Positions 7,360-14,477 are shown, numbered from the stretch's first letter. The stretch is DNA of 14,817 bases from Syntrophomonas sp. (GCA_003444615.1 DLUN01000078.1:1351-16167), one strand, 5' to 3'. Translations and numbers: made by a program. The notes: a model not told the origin generated them from the sequence alone.

Positions 7360-7632
7360 ATGGCATCAAAGGGAGGAAGCAATCAGAACAGAATATTAGT
7401 TCCTCAAGCCCGTGCCGCAATGGACCAGTTTAAGATGGAAGCTGCCCGCGAAGTTGGGGTGAACCTGAAACAAGGTTACAATGGAGATCTGACTACCCGG
7501 CAGGCAGGTAGTATTGGTGGCCAGATGGTAAAGAAAATGATCTATGCTTATGAACAGCAACTGAGTGGCGGATCTGCCCCTGGATTCAATGAGTTGCAAA
7601 GCCTGCAAAGCATCCAGCAGCAGAACCAGTAA
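7360..7632 (+). CDS. Alpha/beta-type small acid-soluble spore protein
   Basis: DNA-coating spore protein that shifts forespore DNA towards an A-like form and protects it from UV and heat; it is degraded by GPR at germination. Both family blocks are visible: the GPR site FKMEAAREVGV (24-34), cleaved after the Glu in known members, and the C-terminal DNA-binding block GDLTTRQAGSIGGQMVKKMI (42-61). The 90-aa length is slightly above the usual 60-75 because of a Gln/Ser-rich tail after residue 69. The ribosome site AAGGAGGTGA is the strongest in the window, as expected of a very highly made protein. gpr lies convergent, 95 bp away. Several such genes usually exist in a genome, so no specific symbol is given. 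Confidence 0.95.
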   Translation: MASKGGSNQNRILVPQARAAMDQFKMEAAREVGVNLKQGYNGDLTTRQAGSIGGQMVKKMIYAYEQQLSGGSAPGFNELQSLQSIQQQNQ

Positions 7633-7680
7633 AGCCCTTTAGGATAACAACAGGAATTAACTGATTTATACTAATATGAG

Positions 7681-7712
7681 ACAAGCGGATGAGTTTTATA
7701 TCCGCTTGTTTT
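7681..7712 (+). terminator. Terminator after the SASP gene
   Basis: Perfect 10-bp stem ACAAGCGGAT (7681-7690) / ATCCGCTTGT (7700-7709), 9-nt loop, then TTTC. It lies between the convergent SASP gene and gpr. The minus-strand side has no U-tract, so it mainly serves the SASP transcript. Confidence 0.8.
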
Positions 7713-7727
7713 CAATTTAAGGTCTTA

Positions 7728-8690
7728 TTAGGTAGCATAAAGTTCTAGCTGTTCTTCAGATATTCCGGGAAATATGGAAACGGCTACACCCATAGCCATT
7801 ATTCTAGCTGTGTTTTCAATTATTTCATCTATTTCTTTAGGAGTTACACCCAGACTACCTCCATAAAAAGACACAATTTCTTGTATGCTGTTGCGGGACC
7901 TTATCTCATCGTACATAGCACCACTGTCCAAACAGAACTTTCTGACCGCCTGATCAGCGATTACCGCTGCATTTACAATGGTAGGGCAGCCTATAGCGAT
8001 AACGGGAACACCCAAGTCTTCCTGAGTGATGGCATGACGGGCATTGCCAATTCCAGAACCGGGTTGAATGCCGGTATTAGACATTTGGATAGTTGTGCCA
8101 ATACGCTCCACATTCTGTGCTGCCAAGGCATCCACGACTATTAACAAGGCTGGTTGAACACTATCCACAATGCCTTTGATTACTTCGAAAGTTTCTAAAC
8201 CCGTTATACCCAGAACACCGGGCGCTATACCACAAGTTGGCCGCATGCCTTCCACTAGAGCCTGGGGAGCGTATTGATGATAATGGCGTGTTATAGGACT
8301 GTACTCAATAAATTTAGGACCTAAAGAGTCGGGAGTGGCTCGCCAGTTACCTAAGCCCACCAGCAATACGGTCTGATCAGGGGACAAATCCTGTCCTACC
8401 AGTACTTTCATACTTTTGGCCATGGCTTTTATGATTTCTTCTTTGACATAGGGATCATTAATTTTTAAGGGAGGAGATTGAATAGTTACATAAGTACCTA
8501 TTGGTTTGCCAATTTTTTGGGCACCGTTTTGATTATTGATTGTAATAGTGTGTATCTTCACATTATTATCCATCTCTTCAATTGTTTCTACTACTCCCTC
8601 AATTTCTATATCTGCAACGCCGCGCACAATATCCCGGGCTTCCACAGCTAGATCCACTCTAAGATCAAAAGTCTTAATTATCTCCTGCAT
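7728..8690 (-). CDS. gpr: Germination protease GPR
   Basis: Made as a zymogen in the forespore, it self-processes late in sporulation and at germination cleaves alpha/beta-type spore proteins to supply amino acids. Length is 320 aa (Bacillus forms are about 370). Family marks: RVDLAVEARDIV near the N-terminus, which is preceded by only about 10 residues, GLGNWRATPDSLGP and LLIVVDALAAQ. The two aspartates, Asp121 and Asp187, have the same 66-residue spacing as the catalytic Asp127/Asp193 of the B. megaterium enzyme as I recall it. ATG at 8690 follows AAAGGAGGA on the minus strand, and a near-perfect sigma-G promoter lies just upstream. Convergent with a SASP gene and a SASP-like microprotein, its likely substrates. 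Confidence 0.96.
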   Translation of the reverse strand: MQEIIKTFDLRVDLAVEARDIVRGVADIEIEGVVETIEEMDNNVKIHTITINNQNGAQKIGKPIGTYVTIQSPPLKINDPYVKEEIIKAMAKSMKVLVGQDLSPDQTVLLVGLGNWRATPDSLGPKFIEYSPITRHYHQYAPQALVEGMRPTCGIAPGVLGITGLETFEVIKGIVDSVQPALLIVVDALAAQNVERIGTTIQMSNTGIQPGSGIGNARHAITQEDLGVPVIAIGCPTIVNAAVIADQAVRKFCLDSGAMYDEIRSRNSIQEIVSFYGGSLGVTPKEIDEIIENTARIMAMGVAVSIFPGISEEQLELYAT

Positions 8691-8715
8691 AGTATTCCTC
8701 CTTTGTTTTGCTTCT

Positions 8716-8745
8716 TAGTATGGTCACTGTTCAGGCAAAATATGC
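8716..8745 (-). promoter_or_regulatory. Sigma-G promoter of gpr
   Basis: On the minus strand GCATA (8741-8745), an 18-bp spacer and CATACTA (8716-8722), an exact fit to the forespore sigma-G consensus as I know it. The predicted start is near 8710, just before the AAAGGAGGA ribosome site (8696-8704). Confidence 0.8.
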
Positions 8746-8757
8746 TGCATAAAGAGT

Positions 8758-8853
8758 AAAATAAAATGGCGACTAGGACAGTCGCCATTTTGGGGAGAGG
8801 AGAATTTTGTAAAGTTGTTGGGGAGGGTTTGTTTTTACCAGACTTATCTGGCT
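8758..8853 (-). ncRNA. Candidate forespore small RNA (CsfG-like)
   Basis: Minus-strand RNA of about 95 nt predicted from its parts. In order: a sigma-F-like promoter (8859-8888); a 5' hairpin CCAGA-TAAG-TCTGG (8838-8851); an unpaired A/C-rich stretch carrying ACCCTCCCC (8820-8828) and TTCTCCTCTCCCC (8792-8804), both able to pair with Shine-Dalgarno sequences; and a 12-bp terminator with TTTTATTTTA tail. No reading frame fits on this strand. It lies directly upstream of rsmD (ylbH), and from memory the sporulation-specific RNA CsfG of endospore formers lies by ylbH too, under sigma-F and sigma-G. Homology to CsfG is inferred from position and architecture only. Confidence 0.6.
8763..8791 (-). 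terminator. Terminator of the candidate small RNA
   Basis: Perfect 12-bp stem AAAATGGCGACT / AGTCGCCATTTT with a 5-nt loop. Read on the minus strand it continues TTTTATTTTA, whereas the plus strand reads TTTTGGGGAG, so it acts on a minus-strand transcript. No annotated gene lies upstream on that strand. Confidence 0.8.
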
Positions 8854-8858
8854 ATCCA

Positions 8859-8888
8859 TATCATTACCCGGTTAAATGGTTTCTATAC
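8859..8888 (-). promoter_or_regulatory. Sigma-F-like promoter of the candidate small RNA
   Basis: Minus strand GTATA (8884-8888), a 15-bp spacer and GGTAATGATA (8859-8868). Compared with the sigma-F pattern GYATA / GGNRANANTR, the -35 is exact and the -10 matches 6 of 7 defined positions. The start would fall near 8853. Confidence 0.5.
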
Positions 8889-8905
8889 CAAAAAATAAAA
8901 ATTTT

Positions 8906-8918
8906 TTTATGCTAAAAT
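8906..8918 (+). promoter_or_regulatory. Extended -10 promoter of rsmD
   Basis: TTTATGCTAAAAT: TG, one base, then TAAAAT. No -35 is seen, only A/T runs. It is 12 of 13 bases identical to the element before pta. A start near 8925 would leave a leader of about 54 nt. Confidence 0.5.
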
Positions 8919-8978
8919 ATTAAAAGACTTAAAGGAAGAAAACTATACTCAGCGAATTTAAATGAGGGATAGAGAAAA

Positions 8979-9545
8979 TTGCGAATTATTGCAGGTAAAG
9001 CCAAGGGAAGAAAGCTGGAAGCGCCACCTGGCATAAAAACCCGTCCCATAACCGATATGATCAAAGAAGCTTTGTTTAACATACTCAGTGCCAAGGTGCC
9101 TGACAGCATTTTCTTAGATCTCTATGCAGGAAGCGGAAGTGTGGGCATTGAGGCTCTAAGCCGTGGTGCAGCTAAAGCGGTTTTTGTAGACAACGATCAT
9201 CAAGCAATTAAAGTTTTGCATCAAAACCTGGCTAAATGCGGTCTGCAGGGTGAGGTATATCGCAGTGACGTATTTGATTTCTTAAAACGTGCTGTTCGCA
9301 ATAAACTTACCTTCGATATAATTTATGCTGATCCACCTTTTACTCAGTCATCTTTGTTTGAGCGGACTTTGCACTCTTTGGATAATGATGAACTGCTCAA
9401 TTCAGGGGGAGTAATAATCATAAGAGTCCCTCGTAAAAGTGAGCTAACCTCTAGACTGAATTGGATCGAACTGGAAAGGGAAAAAGCTTACGGTGAATCA
9501 GTCTTATATTTTTATCGCTCGATTAAAGAGGGAGGTTCCATATGA
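8979..9545 (+). CDS. rsmD: 16S rRNA (guanine-966-N2)-methyltransferase RsmD
   Basis: SAM-dependent enzyme that methylates G966 of 16S rRNA (E. coli numbering) in the small subunit. The 188-aa length is typical. Motifs seen: N-terminal RIIAGKAKGRKLEAP, RPITDMIKEALFNIL, SAM-binding LDLYAGSGSVGIEAL (46-60), acidic VDND (70-73), and the catalytic DPPF (118-121) in YADPPF. The start is TTG at 8979 with GAGGGA (8964-8969) upstream; an ATG at 8962 is out of frame. Its stop overlaps the next gene's ATG in an ATGA arrangement, so the two are translationally coupled. In Bacillus the next gene is coaD; here it is not. Confidence 0.95.
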   Translation: MRIIAGKAKGRKLEAPPGIKTRPITDMIKEALFNILSAKVPDSIFLDLYAGSGSVGIEALSRGAAKAVFVDNDHQAIKVLHQNLAKCGLQGEVYRSDVFDFLKRAVRNKLTFDIIYADPPFTQSSLFERTLHSLDNDELLNSGGVIIIRVPRKSELTSRLNWIELEREKAYGESVLYFYRSIKEGGSI

Positions 9546-10000
9546 TGGAGATTTTTAGAATCCTGGACGAATTAGAGTTAATGATCAAAGACGGCAAGAA
9601 AGTTCCTTTATCAAGCGGGAAAGTTTTTATTGATCCCAATCGCTTTCTGGATCGAATTGACCGGATAAGAGCTATTCTACCTGAAGAACTGGAAACCGCT
9701 CGCTCCCTTTTAAGGGATAAAGAACGCATTGTGCAGGAAGCTTATGCTCAGGCAGAACAGTATGTGGAACACTCTCGGGGTCAAGCGGCTAGATTACTGG
9801 ATGAGAATGAGATAACCCGCAATGCTATGGAAATGGCCGATGAAATTGTAGCTCGTGCCAAAGAATTATCACAGGAAATTCGTCAAGATGCCAATGAGTA
9901 TGCGGAAGGTGTTCTTACTCACATGGAAATGGTTTTGAGGCGTGGTTTGGAAGCTATTAGTATGGGTAAGGAAGAGCTACGTCAGTCTATGGACGAATAG
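9542..10000 (+). CDS. Coiled-coil protein resembling ATPase stalk subunits, function unknown
   Basis: A 152-aa acidic, soluble, helical protein. After a start EIFRILDELELMIKDGKKVP and a PLSSGKVFIDPNRFLDRIDR segment, residues about 50-150 form a long charged helix rich in Ala, Glu, Arg and Gln (for example DEIVARAKELSQEIRQ), like F-type subunit b, V-type subunit E/H or DivIVA-like proteins. No transmembrane segment is seen. Similar proteins next to rsmD/coaD in Clostridia are, as I recall, annotated loosely as ATPase subunit H-like. The ATG at 9542 overlaps the rsmD stop, so the two are coupled; ATG at 9545 is an equal alternative given GAGGGAGG at 9528-9535. Its last 14 bp overlap the end of convergent ylbJ. 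A role in a membrane or division scaffold would be a guess. Confidence 0.75.
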   Translation: MMEIFRILDELELMIKDGKKVPLSSGKVFIDPNRFLDRIDRIRAILPEELETARSLLRDKERIVQEAYAQAEQYVEHSRGQAARLLDENEITRNAMEMADEIVARAKELSQEIRQDANEYAEGVLTHMEMVLRRGLEAISMGKEELRQSMDE

Positions 10001-11174
10001 TTTTTGGTAGTTGCATTAGCAGGCTTATTATCATTAATACCGCAATTATTAAAAGCCCGACTACAAGTGAACACAAAGATACATACCAAGCGTCGAAGGC
10101 GTATAATATGCGATAAGTGGGCATAGCCAGTGAGGACACCATTTGACCAGGGGTTATGACCAATGTGTAACCGATCCAGGTGATGATAGCCGAAAATGTT
10201 AACTGCAAAAACCTGGACAGTAAGTAAAAAGACAGCCGTACTGGTAATCCAGCTACAATACTCATTACCTGAGCTATGATAGAAAAACCGCTGAAACCCA
10301 TGATAATTGATACTGCTAATAATTTTATTAAAAGGGGATCATTGGCCGCAGTAATGGTTCTGCTACCCAGGGTGATTTCAAATAGTCCCATACTCATGCC
10401 AAAGCAAACCGGATAGGAAAAATTCATGGAACCCAGCAGCCAGCTTAAAAAAATGGCTATGTAATCCATAACACCCCAGTAGATGAGCATACGGGTCATC
10501 ACGGAGAATAAAACTACAAAGCCTGCTATAGCTAAGAGATTGTTTACACTGACAGAAACGGCACTTGCCAGTAAATTTCCTACACTCTTTTCATCGTTAC
10601 TCAACTGTTGCCAGAGATTACGGAAAGCCTGACTAGGAGAGGCAGTTTTAGTAATTGAGGTGGAAGTAGAGCATCGTCCCCAGATGAAGCCAACCAGTAA
10701 ATTTGCCACATAATGGGATATAGCCAGTAAATAACCTAGCTGCGGGGATGCAAACATTCCCACCCCAATAGCTCCAATAATAAACAAAGGACTGGAGTTG
10801 TTTGTAAAAGCAACTAGTCGCTCAGTTTCCTGAGCAGTTATTAGTTTTTCTTCCCATAGACGGCGGGACAGTATTGCCCCCATGGGAAATCCTGATGTAT
10901 ACCCCATGGCTATCACCAAAGCGCTGCAGCCGGGTAAACGGAACACAGGTCGCATAATAGGTTCTAATAATGCGCCGATTAATCCGACAAAATGAAGGCT
11001 TACCAGCAAGTCAGCTACAATGAAGAAGGGAAGCAGGGCGGGCACAAGTATTTCCACCCATAACTGGAAGCCGCTGGTTGCTGCTTGTACTGTTTCGCGG
11101 GGATTAATAGCCATGAATACGGCAAGAATTAGTATTATTAATAAAAAAAACATTGAAGAAATAGGTTTTAACAA
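9987..11174 (-). CDS. ylbJ: Sporulation membrane protein YlbJ/SpoVV
   Basis: Polytopic membrane protein of the nucleoside-recognition (Gate) family. In B. subtilis the homologue SpoVV moves dipicolinic acid across the outer forespore membrane. The 395 aa contain roughly nine to ten hydrophobic segments, the first at residues 8-23. Conserved-looking features are LWVEILVPALLPFFIVADLL and MGYTSGFPMGAILSRRLW. The start is TTG at 11174, with GGGAGA 7 nt upstream on the minus strand; an upstream ATG is followed at once by TAG. Its 3' end overlaps the coiled-coil gene by 14 bp, and it is divergent from ylbK, as expected of the ylbJ-ylbK neighbourhood. Assignment is confident at family level. Confidence 0.9.
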   Translation of the reverse strand: MLKPISSMFFLLIILILAVFMAINPRETVQAATSGFQLWVEILVPALLPFFIVADLLVSLHFVGLIGALLEPIMRPVFRLPGCSALVIAMGYTSGFPMGAILSRRLWEEKLITAQETERLVAFTNNSSPLFIIGAIGVGMFASPQLGYLLAISHYVANLLVGFIWGRCSTSTSITKTASPSQAFRNLWQQLSNDEKSVGNLLASAVSVSVNNLLAIAGFVVLFSVMTRMLIYWGVMDYIAIFLSWLLGSMNFSYPVCFGMSMGLFEITLGSRTITAANDPLLIKLLAVSIIMGFSGFSIIAQVMSIVAGLPVRLSFYLLSRFLQLTFSAIITWIGYTLVITPGQMVSSLAMPTYRILYAFDAWYVSLCSLVVGLLIIAVLMIISLLMQLPKTIRP

Positions 11175-11207
11175 ACTACATTCTCCCAGGTCTTTTTCAT
11201 AGATATA

Positions 11208-11236
11208 TATAATAAATTAGCGGTTGATAGAATCAA
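11208..11236. promoter_or_regulatory. Overlapping divergent promoter candidates, ylbJ/ylbK
   Basis: For ylbJ (minus): TTGATT (11231-11236), 16-bp spacer, TATTAT (11209-11214). For ylbK (plus): TATAAT (11208-11213) without a clear -35. The two -10 boxes occupy the same bases, so use would be mutually exclusive. No sigma-E match was found for ylbJ. Confidence 0.35.
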
Positions 11237-11260
11237 ACTTTTTACCAAGGAGGCCTCTGA

Positions 11261-12055
11261 TTGAGTAATAAACCTCAGATTGCATTGGTACTCGGAGCAG
11301 GAAGTGCACGGGGATTATCTCATATCGGTGTTATTCAGGTATTGTTGGAAAATAATATCCCGTTCCATTTGCTGGTGGGTAGCAGTATGGGGGCTATGAT
11401 AGGCGGTATATATGCCAGCGGTGCGGATATATATATGCTGGCTCGTATGGTTGAATATATGAATCACGGTGTTCTTTATGACGTAAATTTGCCCCGTATG
11501 GGGTTTATGGCCGGCCGAAAAATAAGTAATTTCTTAGAACTGATGACCAAGAACAAAACCTTTGCCGAGCTAGATATTCCTCTGTTAGTAGTAGCTACAG
11601 ATTTGATTACTGGTGAGACAGTAGTAATAGAGGAAGGCTCAGTAGCCCAGGCCATCAGGGCTAGCATATCTATCCCCGGTGTCTTTCGTCCCGTGCGTGA
11701 TGGAGAAAGGGTTTTAGTGGATGGAGCGGTAACCGACAGACTGCCGGTTAGAGTAGCTCAGGAGTGGGGAGCGGATATAATAATAGCCGTTGATGTGACG
11801 TTTTGTGGCGGTAAGAAAATAGTGATTCGCAATACTCTCGATGTAATTATGACTTCTCTGGATATTCTCCAGAAGCAGCACTTTGATTCGGTATCACCCT
11901 TAGCAGATATTTTAATTCAACCGGCATTAGGTGGATATTCTCCCCAGGACTTCGAGCATTCTCGGGAACTGGTGGAGCTAGGAAGAATTGCAACGCTGGA
12001 TAAAATCGAGGATATCAAGAAAACTATTAAACAGTGGGAGGAGACCCACTCTTAA
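11261..12055 (+). CDS. ylbK: Patatin-like phospholipase family protein (YlbK-like)
   Basis: Serine lipid acyl hydrolase fold of the RssA/YlbK bacterial patatin group. All catalytic features are present: the oxyanion-hole loop GAGSARG (12-18), the nucleophile elbow GSSMG with Ser42, and the Asp of the dyad in VDGAVTD (Asp154). The 264-aa length fits the single-domain bacterial form. No signal peptide or membrane segment is seen, so it should be cytoplasmic or peripheral. The start is TTG at 11261 with AAGGAGG 7 nt upstream. Its stop codon overlaps that of convergent tmcAL. The natural substrate is unknown; neighbouring fakA and spore-membrane genes fit a lipid role only loosely. Confidence 0.9.
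   Translation: MSNKPQIALVLGAGSARGLSHIGVIQVLLENNIPFHLLVGSSMGAMIGGIYASGADIYMLARMVEYMNHGVLYDVNLPRMGFMAGRKISNFLELMTKNKTFAELDIPLLVVATDLITGETVVIEEGSVAQAIRASISIPGVFRPVRDGERVLVDGAVTDRLPVRVAQEWGADIIIAVDVTFCGGKKIVIRNTLDVIMTSLDILQKQHFDSVSPLADILIQPALGGYSPQDFEHSRELVELGRIATLDKIEDIKKTIKQWEETHS
12033..12050 (-). terminator. Possible tmcAL terminator inside the end of ylbK
   Basis: 6-bp stem AGTGGG / CCCACT with a 6-nt loop. On the minus strand it is followed by GTTTAATAGTTTT, on the plus strand by no U-tract. It lies just past the tmcAL stop but within the ylbK coding sequence. The stem is short. Confidence 0.4.
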
Positions 12056-13296
12056 ATGGGTCGGGGGGAGGAAGTAAAATCAAGTCTACCTGAGCGTAAA
12101 GAGGGGTTAGGGAGCAGTAGATTATAAAGGTCGGTAGCCATAATATCCAAACTTATCATACTCTGAACACTTAAGCCTAGCTTACCATCAAAGGCTTCTT
12201 TAACCTGACTACCCCGGCTCAAAATAGGCAGCTCTGATTTATGCTGCATCTGCTGCAGCAGGTATTGGCCTCGACGTGAAAAGGCTAAAACATGATAGTA
12301 TAAAGGACCAGTGCCATCGAATACATCCACCTGACCAGCTTTTATATTGAGTAAGGAGTAAATCAGCAAACGGTTGATTTTGGTCATACTGTAGCGTTTC
12401 GATTTTATAGCATGCTTTAGTTCATCCAGAGTCCCGCAGCGTAAAGCGGCTTCTTTAACGCGATTTTCGATTCCTTCGGTGATTTCATAGATTTCACTTA
12501 GTTCTTGGAGAGTTATGGTGCGAAGCCGGTAAAATATTAAAGATGCTAGATCGTTGTCGAAAACCGGCCCATTGCCCTTTTTCATTTCTCGCTCCAAAAT
12601 TTTGAGGCTGGAAGGAGGAAGAACGGGGTTCAGGTTGGATATATCAATTTTCTGTCGGAGAGCTTGACGAATAGCCGTGGCACTGGCAAAACGATTCAGT
12701 TCCGGGCTGTGAAAACACCCCTGACGAGCAACCACTATAGGCTCAATATCTAACTGCAGTTCTTTAATAACGCGTAAATACTCCAGAGCCAAAATGTTGT
12801 TAGGCTGGCTAAGCATTGAATGGAAGTCACGGTCATCGTTGCCCAGAAAGGCCTGCAAGGCCTGGGACCTAGCGGCGGGAAAGCTATAGCCCTGCTGGAG
12901 GAATGCTTTTAGCTGTTGGCGGTATTCAGCCGGCTCATCTGCCAATATGTGGGCGATGGTTTGCAATTCCTGCTGACGGCCACTTTCACTGCCAAAAGCT
13001 AAATGGGTAACCAGCCCGGTTTTTGCCAGCATCATCAGTGAGTAACGAGCAAAATAATAAGCACTGCGCACGGAGAAAACTAGTGGTAACTCAAGAACCA
13101 AATCAATACCACCGTGAACAGCCATTTCGGCTCTAGCCCATTTGTTGATCAGAGCAGGTTCACCTCTTTGCAGAAAGTGCCCGCTCATGACACAGATAGC
13201 AGCAGAATCTGGGTAGAGTTGGCGAGCAGATTCTATCAGGTAGCGATGTCCATTGTGGAATGGATTAAATTCAGCTACAATGCTTAACACTTTCAT
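12052..13296 (-). CDS. tmcAL: tRNA(Met) cytidine acetate ligase TmcAL (YlbM)
   Basis: Makes N4-acetylcytidine at the wobble position (C34) of elongator tRNA-Met, using acetate and ATP through acetyl-AMP rather than acetyl-CoA. The nucleotidyltransferase-like signature IVAEFNPFHNGH (6-17), with its HxGH-type motif, is at the N-terminus. VLELPLVFSVRSAYYFA, FGSESG and FASATAIRQALR follow, all typical of the family. The 414-aa length is normal. I chose ATG at 13296: GGAG lies 8 nt upstream of it, whereas the TTG two codons earlier is only 2 nt from the same GGAG. Divergent from pta-ackA, which produce acetate and acetyl-phosphate. The stop codon shares three bases with that of convergent ylbK. 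Confidence 0.93.
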   Translation of the reverse strand: MKVLSIVAEFNPFHNGHRYLIESARQLYPDSAAICVMSGHFLQRGEPALINKWARAEMAVHGGIDLVLELPLVFSVRSAYYFARYSLMMLAKTGLVTHLAFGSESGRQQELQTIAHILADEPAEYRQQLKAFLQQGYSFPAARSQALQAFLGNDDRDFHSMLSQPNNILALEYLRVIKELQLDIEPIVVARQGCFHSPELNRFASATAIRQALRQKIDISNLNPVLPPSSLKILEREMKKGNGPVFDNDLASLIFYRLRTITLQELSEIYEITEGIENRVKEAALRCGTLDELKHAIKSKRYSMTKINRLLIYSLLNIKAGQVDVFDGTGPLYYHVLAFSRRGQYLLQQMQHKSELPILSRGSQVKEAFDGKLGLSVQSMISLDIMATDLYNLLLPNPSLRSGRLDFTSSPRPI

Positions 13297-13329
13297 AAAC
13301 AAGTCTCCGTACGGTTTATCATCGCATAA

Positions 13330-13338
13330 ATTCTACCA
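13330..13338 (-). promoter_or_regulatory. Extended -10 promoter of tmcAL
   Basis: Minus strand TGGTAGAAT: TG, one base, TAGAAT. No clear -35. It lies about 34 bp upstream of the tmcAL ATG, so the leader would be under 30 nt. Confidence 0.45.
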
Positions 13339-13350
13339 CTTAAATATTAC

Positions 13351-13363
13351 TTTATGCTAGAAT
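13351..13363 (+). promoter_or_regulatory. Extended -10 promoter of pta-ackA
   Basis: TTTATGCTAGAAT, an extended -10 with no good -35 at 16-18 bp. Start near 13370, leader of about 57 nt ending in the ribosome site GGGGAGG. Confidence 0.5.
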
Positions 13364-13426
13364 GTACAAAGAAACTTGCTAATTAGAACCAAAAATTTTC
13401 GTTAAGCTTTTAGGGGAGGTAGAAGG

Positions 13427-14419
13427 ATGAGTTTACTTGCGGAAATTAGGGAAAAAGCGGCAAAAAAAGGCCGCGCAATTGTTCTGCCCGAAGGCACCGA
13501 AGAAAGGACATTGCAAGCGATTAAAGGAATTGTGGATAATCGTATTGCCACGCCTATTCTGCTCGGTGACGAAGGCGAGATTAAAGCGGCGGCCAGTAAG
13601 GTGGGAGCTGACATATCAGGGGCGGAGATCATCAACCCGGCTAAGGCTCCGTTTTTTGACGATTTTGTACAAGCTTTTTACGAGATGCGTAAGAGTAAGG
13701 GGGTTGACTTGGATAAAGCCAAAAGTACTATGTTGGATCCCCTGTTCTTCGCTTCTATGATGGTTAAAATGGGTAAAGCCGATGGTAAAGTAGCCGGGGC
13801 CCAAAACACCACTGGTAATGTCTTGAGACCAGCCTTGCAGATTATCAAGACTGCTCCTGGAATTCCAGCTGTATCAGGAGCTTTTATTATGATTGTTCCC
13901 AACTGTGAGTACGGTGATGATGGTATATTTGTTTTTGCTGATTGTGCAGTTACCATTGATCCCACAGCCGAGCAATTAGCTGCTTTTGCCAAAGCCTCTG
14001 CCCTGACGGCAGTAGATTTGTGCGGTATGAAAGAGCCTAAAGTAGGCATGCTGTCATTCTCCACCAAAGGCAGTGCCAGCCATGAAACCGTAGATAAAGT
14101 GGTTGAAGCTACGCGCCTTGCCAAAGAAAAGTATCCGGAGCTGAAGGTGGATGGAGAATTCCAGTTTGACGCTGCTATCGTTCCCAGTGTGGGAGCATCC
14201 AAAGCTCCAGGAAGCCCTATTGCCGGTGATTGCAATGTACTGGTATTTCCCGATATAAATGCTGGCAACATAGGCTATAAGTTGGTGCAGCGTCTGGCCA
14301 AAGCTGAAGCTATTGGACCGATACTTCAGGGTCTGGATAAACCGGTCAATGATCTATCCCGTGGCTGCAGCGTTGAAGACATCGTAAATGTAGTCGCTAT
14401 GACAGCCGTGATAGCTTAA
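13427..14419 (+). CDS. pta: Phosphate acetyltransferase
   Basis: Converts acetyl-CoA and phosphate to acetyl-phosphate and CoA; with AckA it yields acetate and ATP. At 330 aa it is the short, class I form without the N-terminal regulatory domains. Family marks: [42 protein letters not shown], and the C-terminal block [20 protein letters not shown] with PVNDLSRGC, which holds the Ser-Arg pair of the CoA/phosphate site. The start is ATG at 13427 with GGGGAGGT about 6 nt upstream. ackA follows after 58 bp with no terminator, so the pair forms an operon. Usual role in anaerobic Firmicutes: substrate-level ATP synthesis. Confidence 0.96.
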   Translation: MSLLAEIREKAAKKGRAIVLPEGTEERTLQAIKGIVDNRIATPILLGDEGEIKAAASKVGADISGAEIINPAKAPFFDDFVQAFYEMRKSKGVDLDKAKSTMLDPLFFASMMVKMGKADGKVAGAQNTTGNVLRPALQIIKTAPGIPAVSGAFIMIVPNCEYGDDGIFVFADCAVTIDPTAEQLAAFAKASALTAVDLCGMKEPKVGMLSFSTKGSASHETVDKVVEATRLAKEKYPELKVDGEFQFDAAIVPSVGASKAPGSPIAGDCNVLVFPDINAGNIGYKLVQRLAKAEAIGPILQGLDKPVNDLSRGCSVEDIVNVVAMTAVIA

Positions 14420-14477
14420 TAAGCGGGAAAAGGTGTATTTACCTGATTAGTATATTCAAACTTGAGGAGGTAAAAAA

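Noticed and set aside
8792..8827. Two Shine-Dalgarno-like sequences on the plus strand (GGGGAGAGGAG and GGGGAGGG) suggesting a small gene
   Set aside because: No ATG or GTG follows at a proper distance. The only frame, a 27-codon one from TTG at 8815, has no recognisable content. The motifs are better explained as the complement of C-rich motifs in the minus-strand RNA.
13678..14271. 197-codon open frame opposite pta
   Set aside because: A shadow frame of a highly conserved gene. No ribosome site and a low-complexity product rich in Ser, Thr, Pro and Ala.
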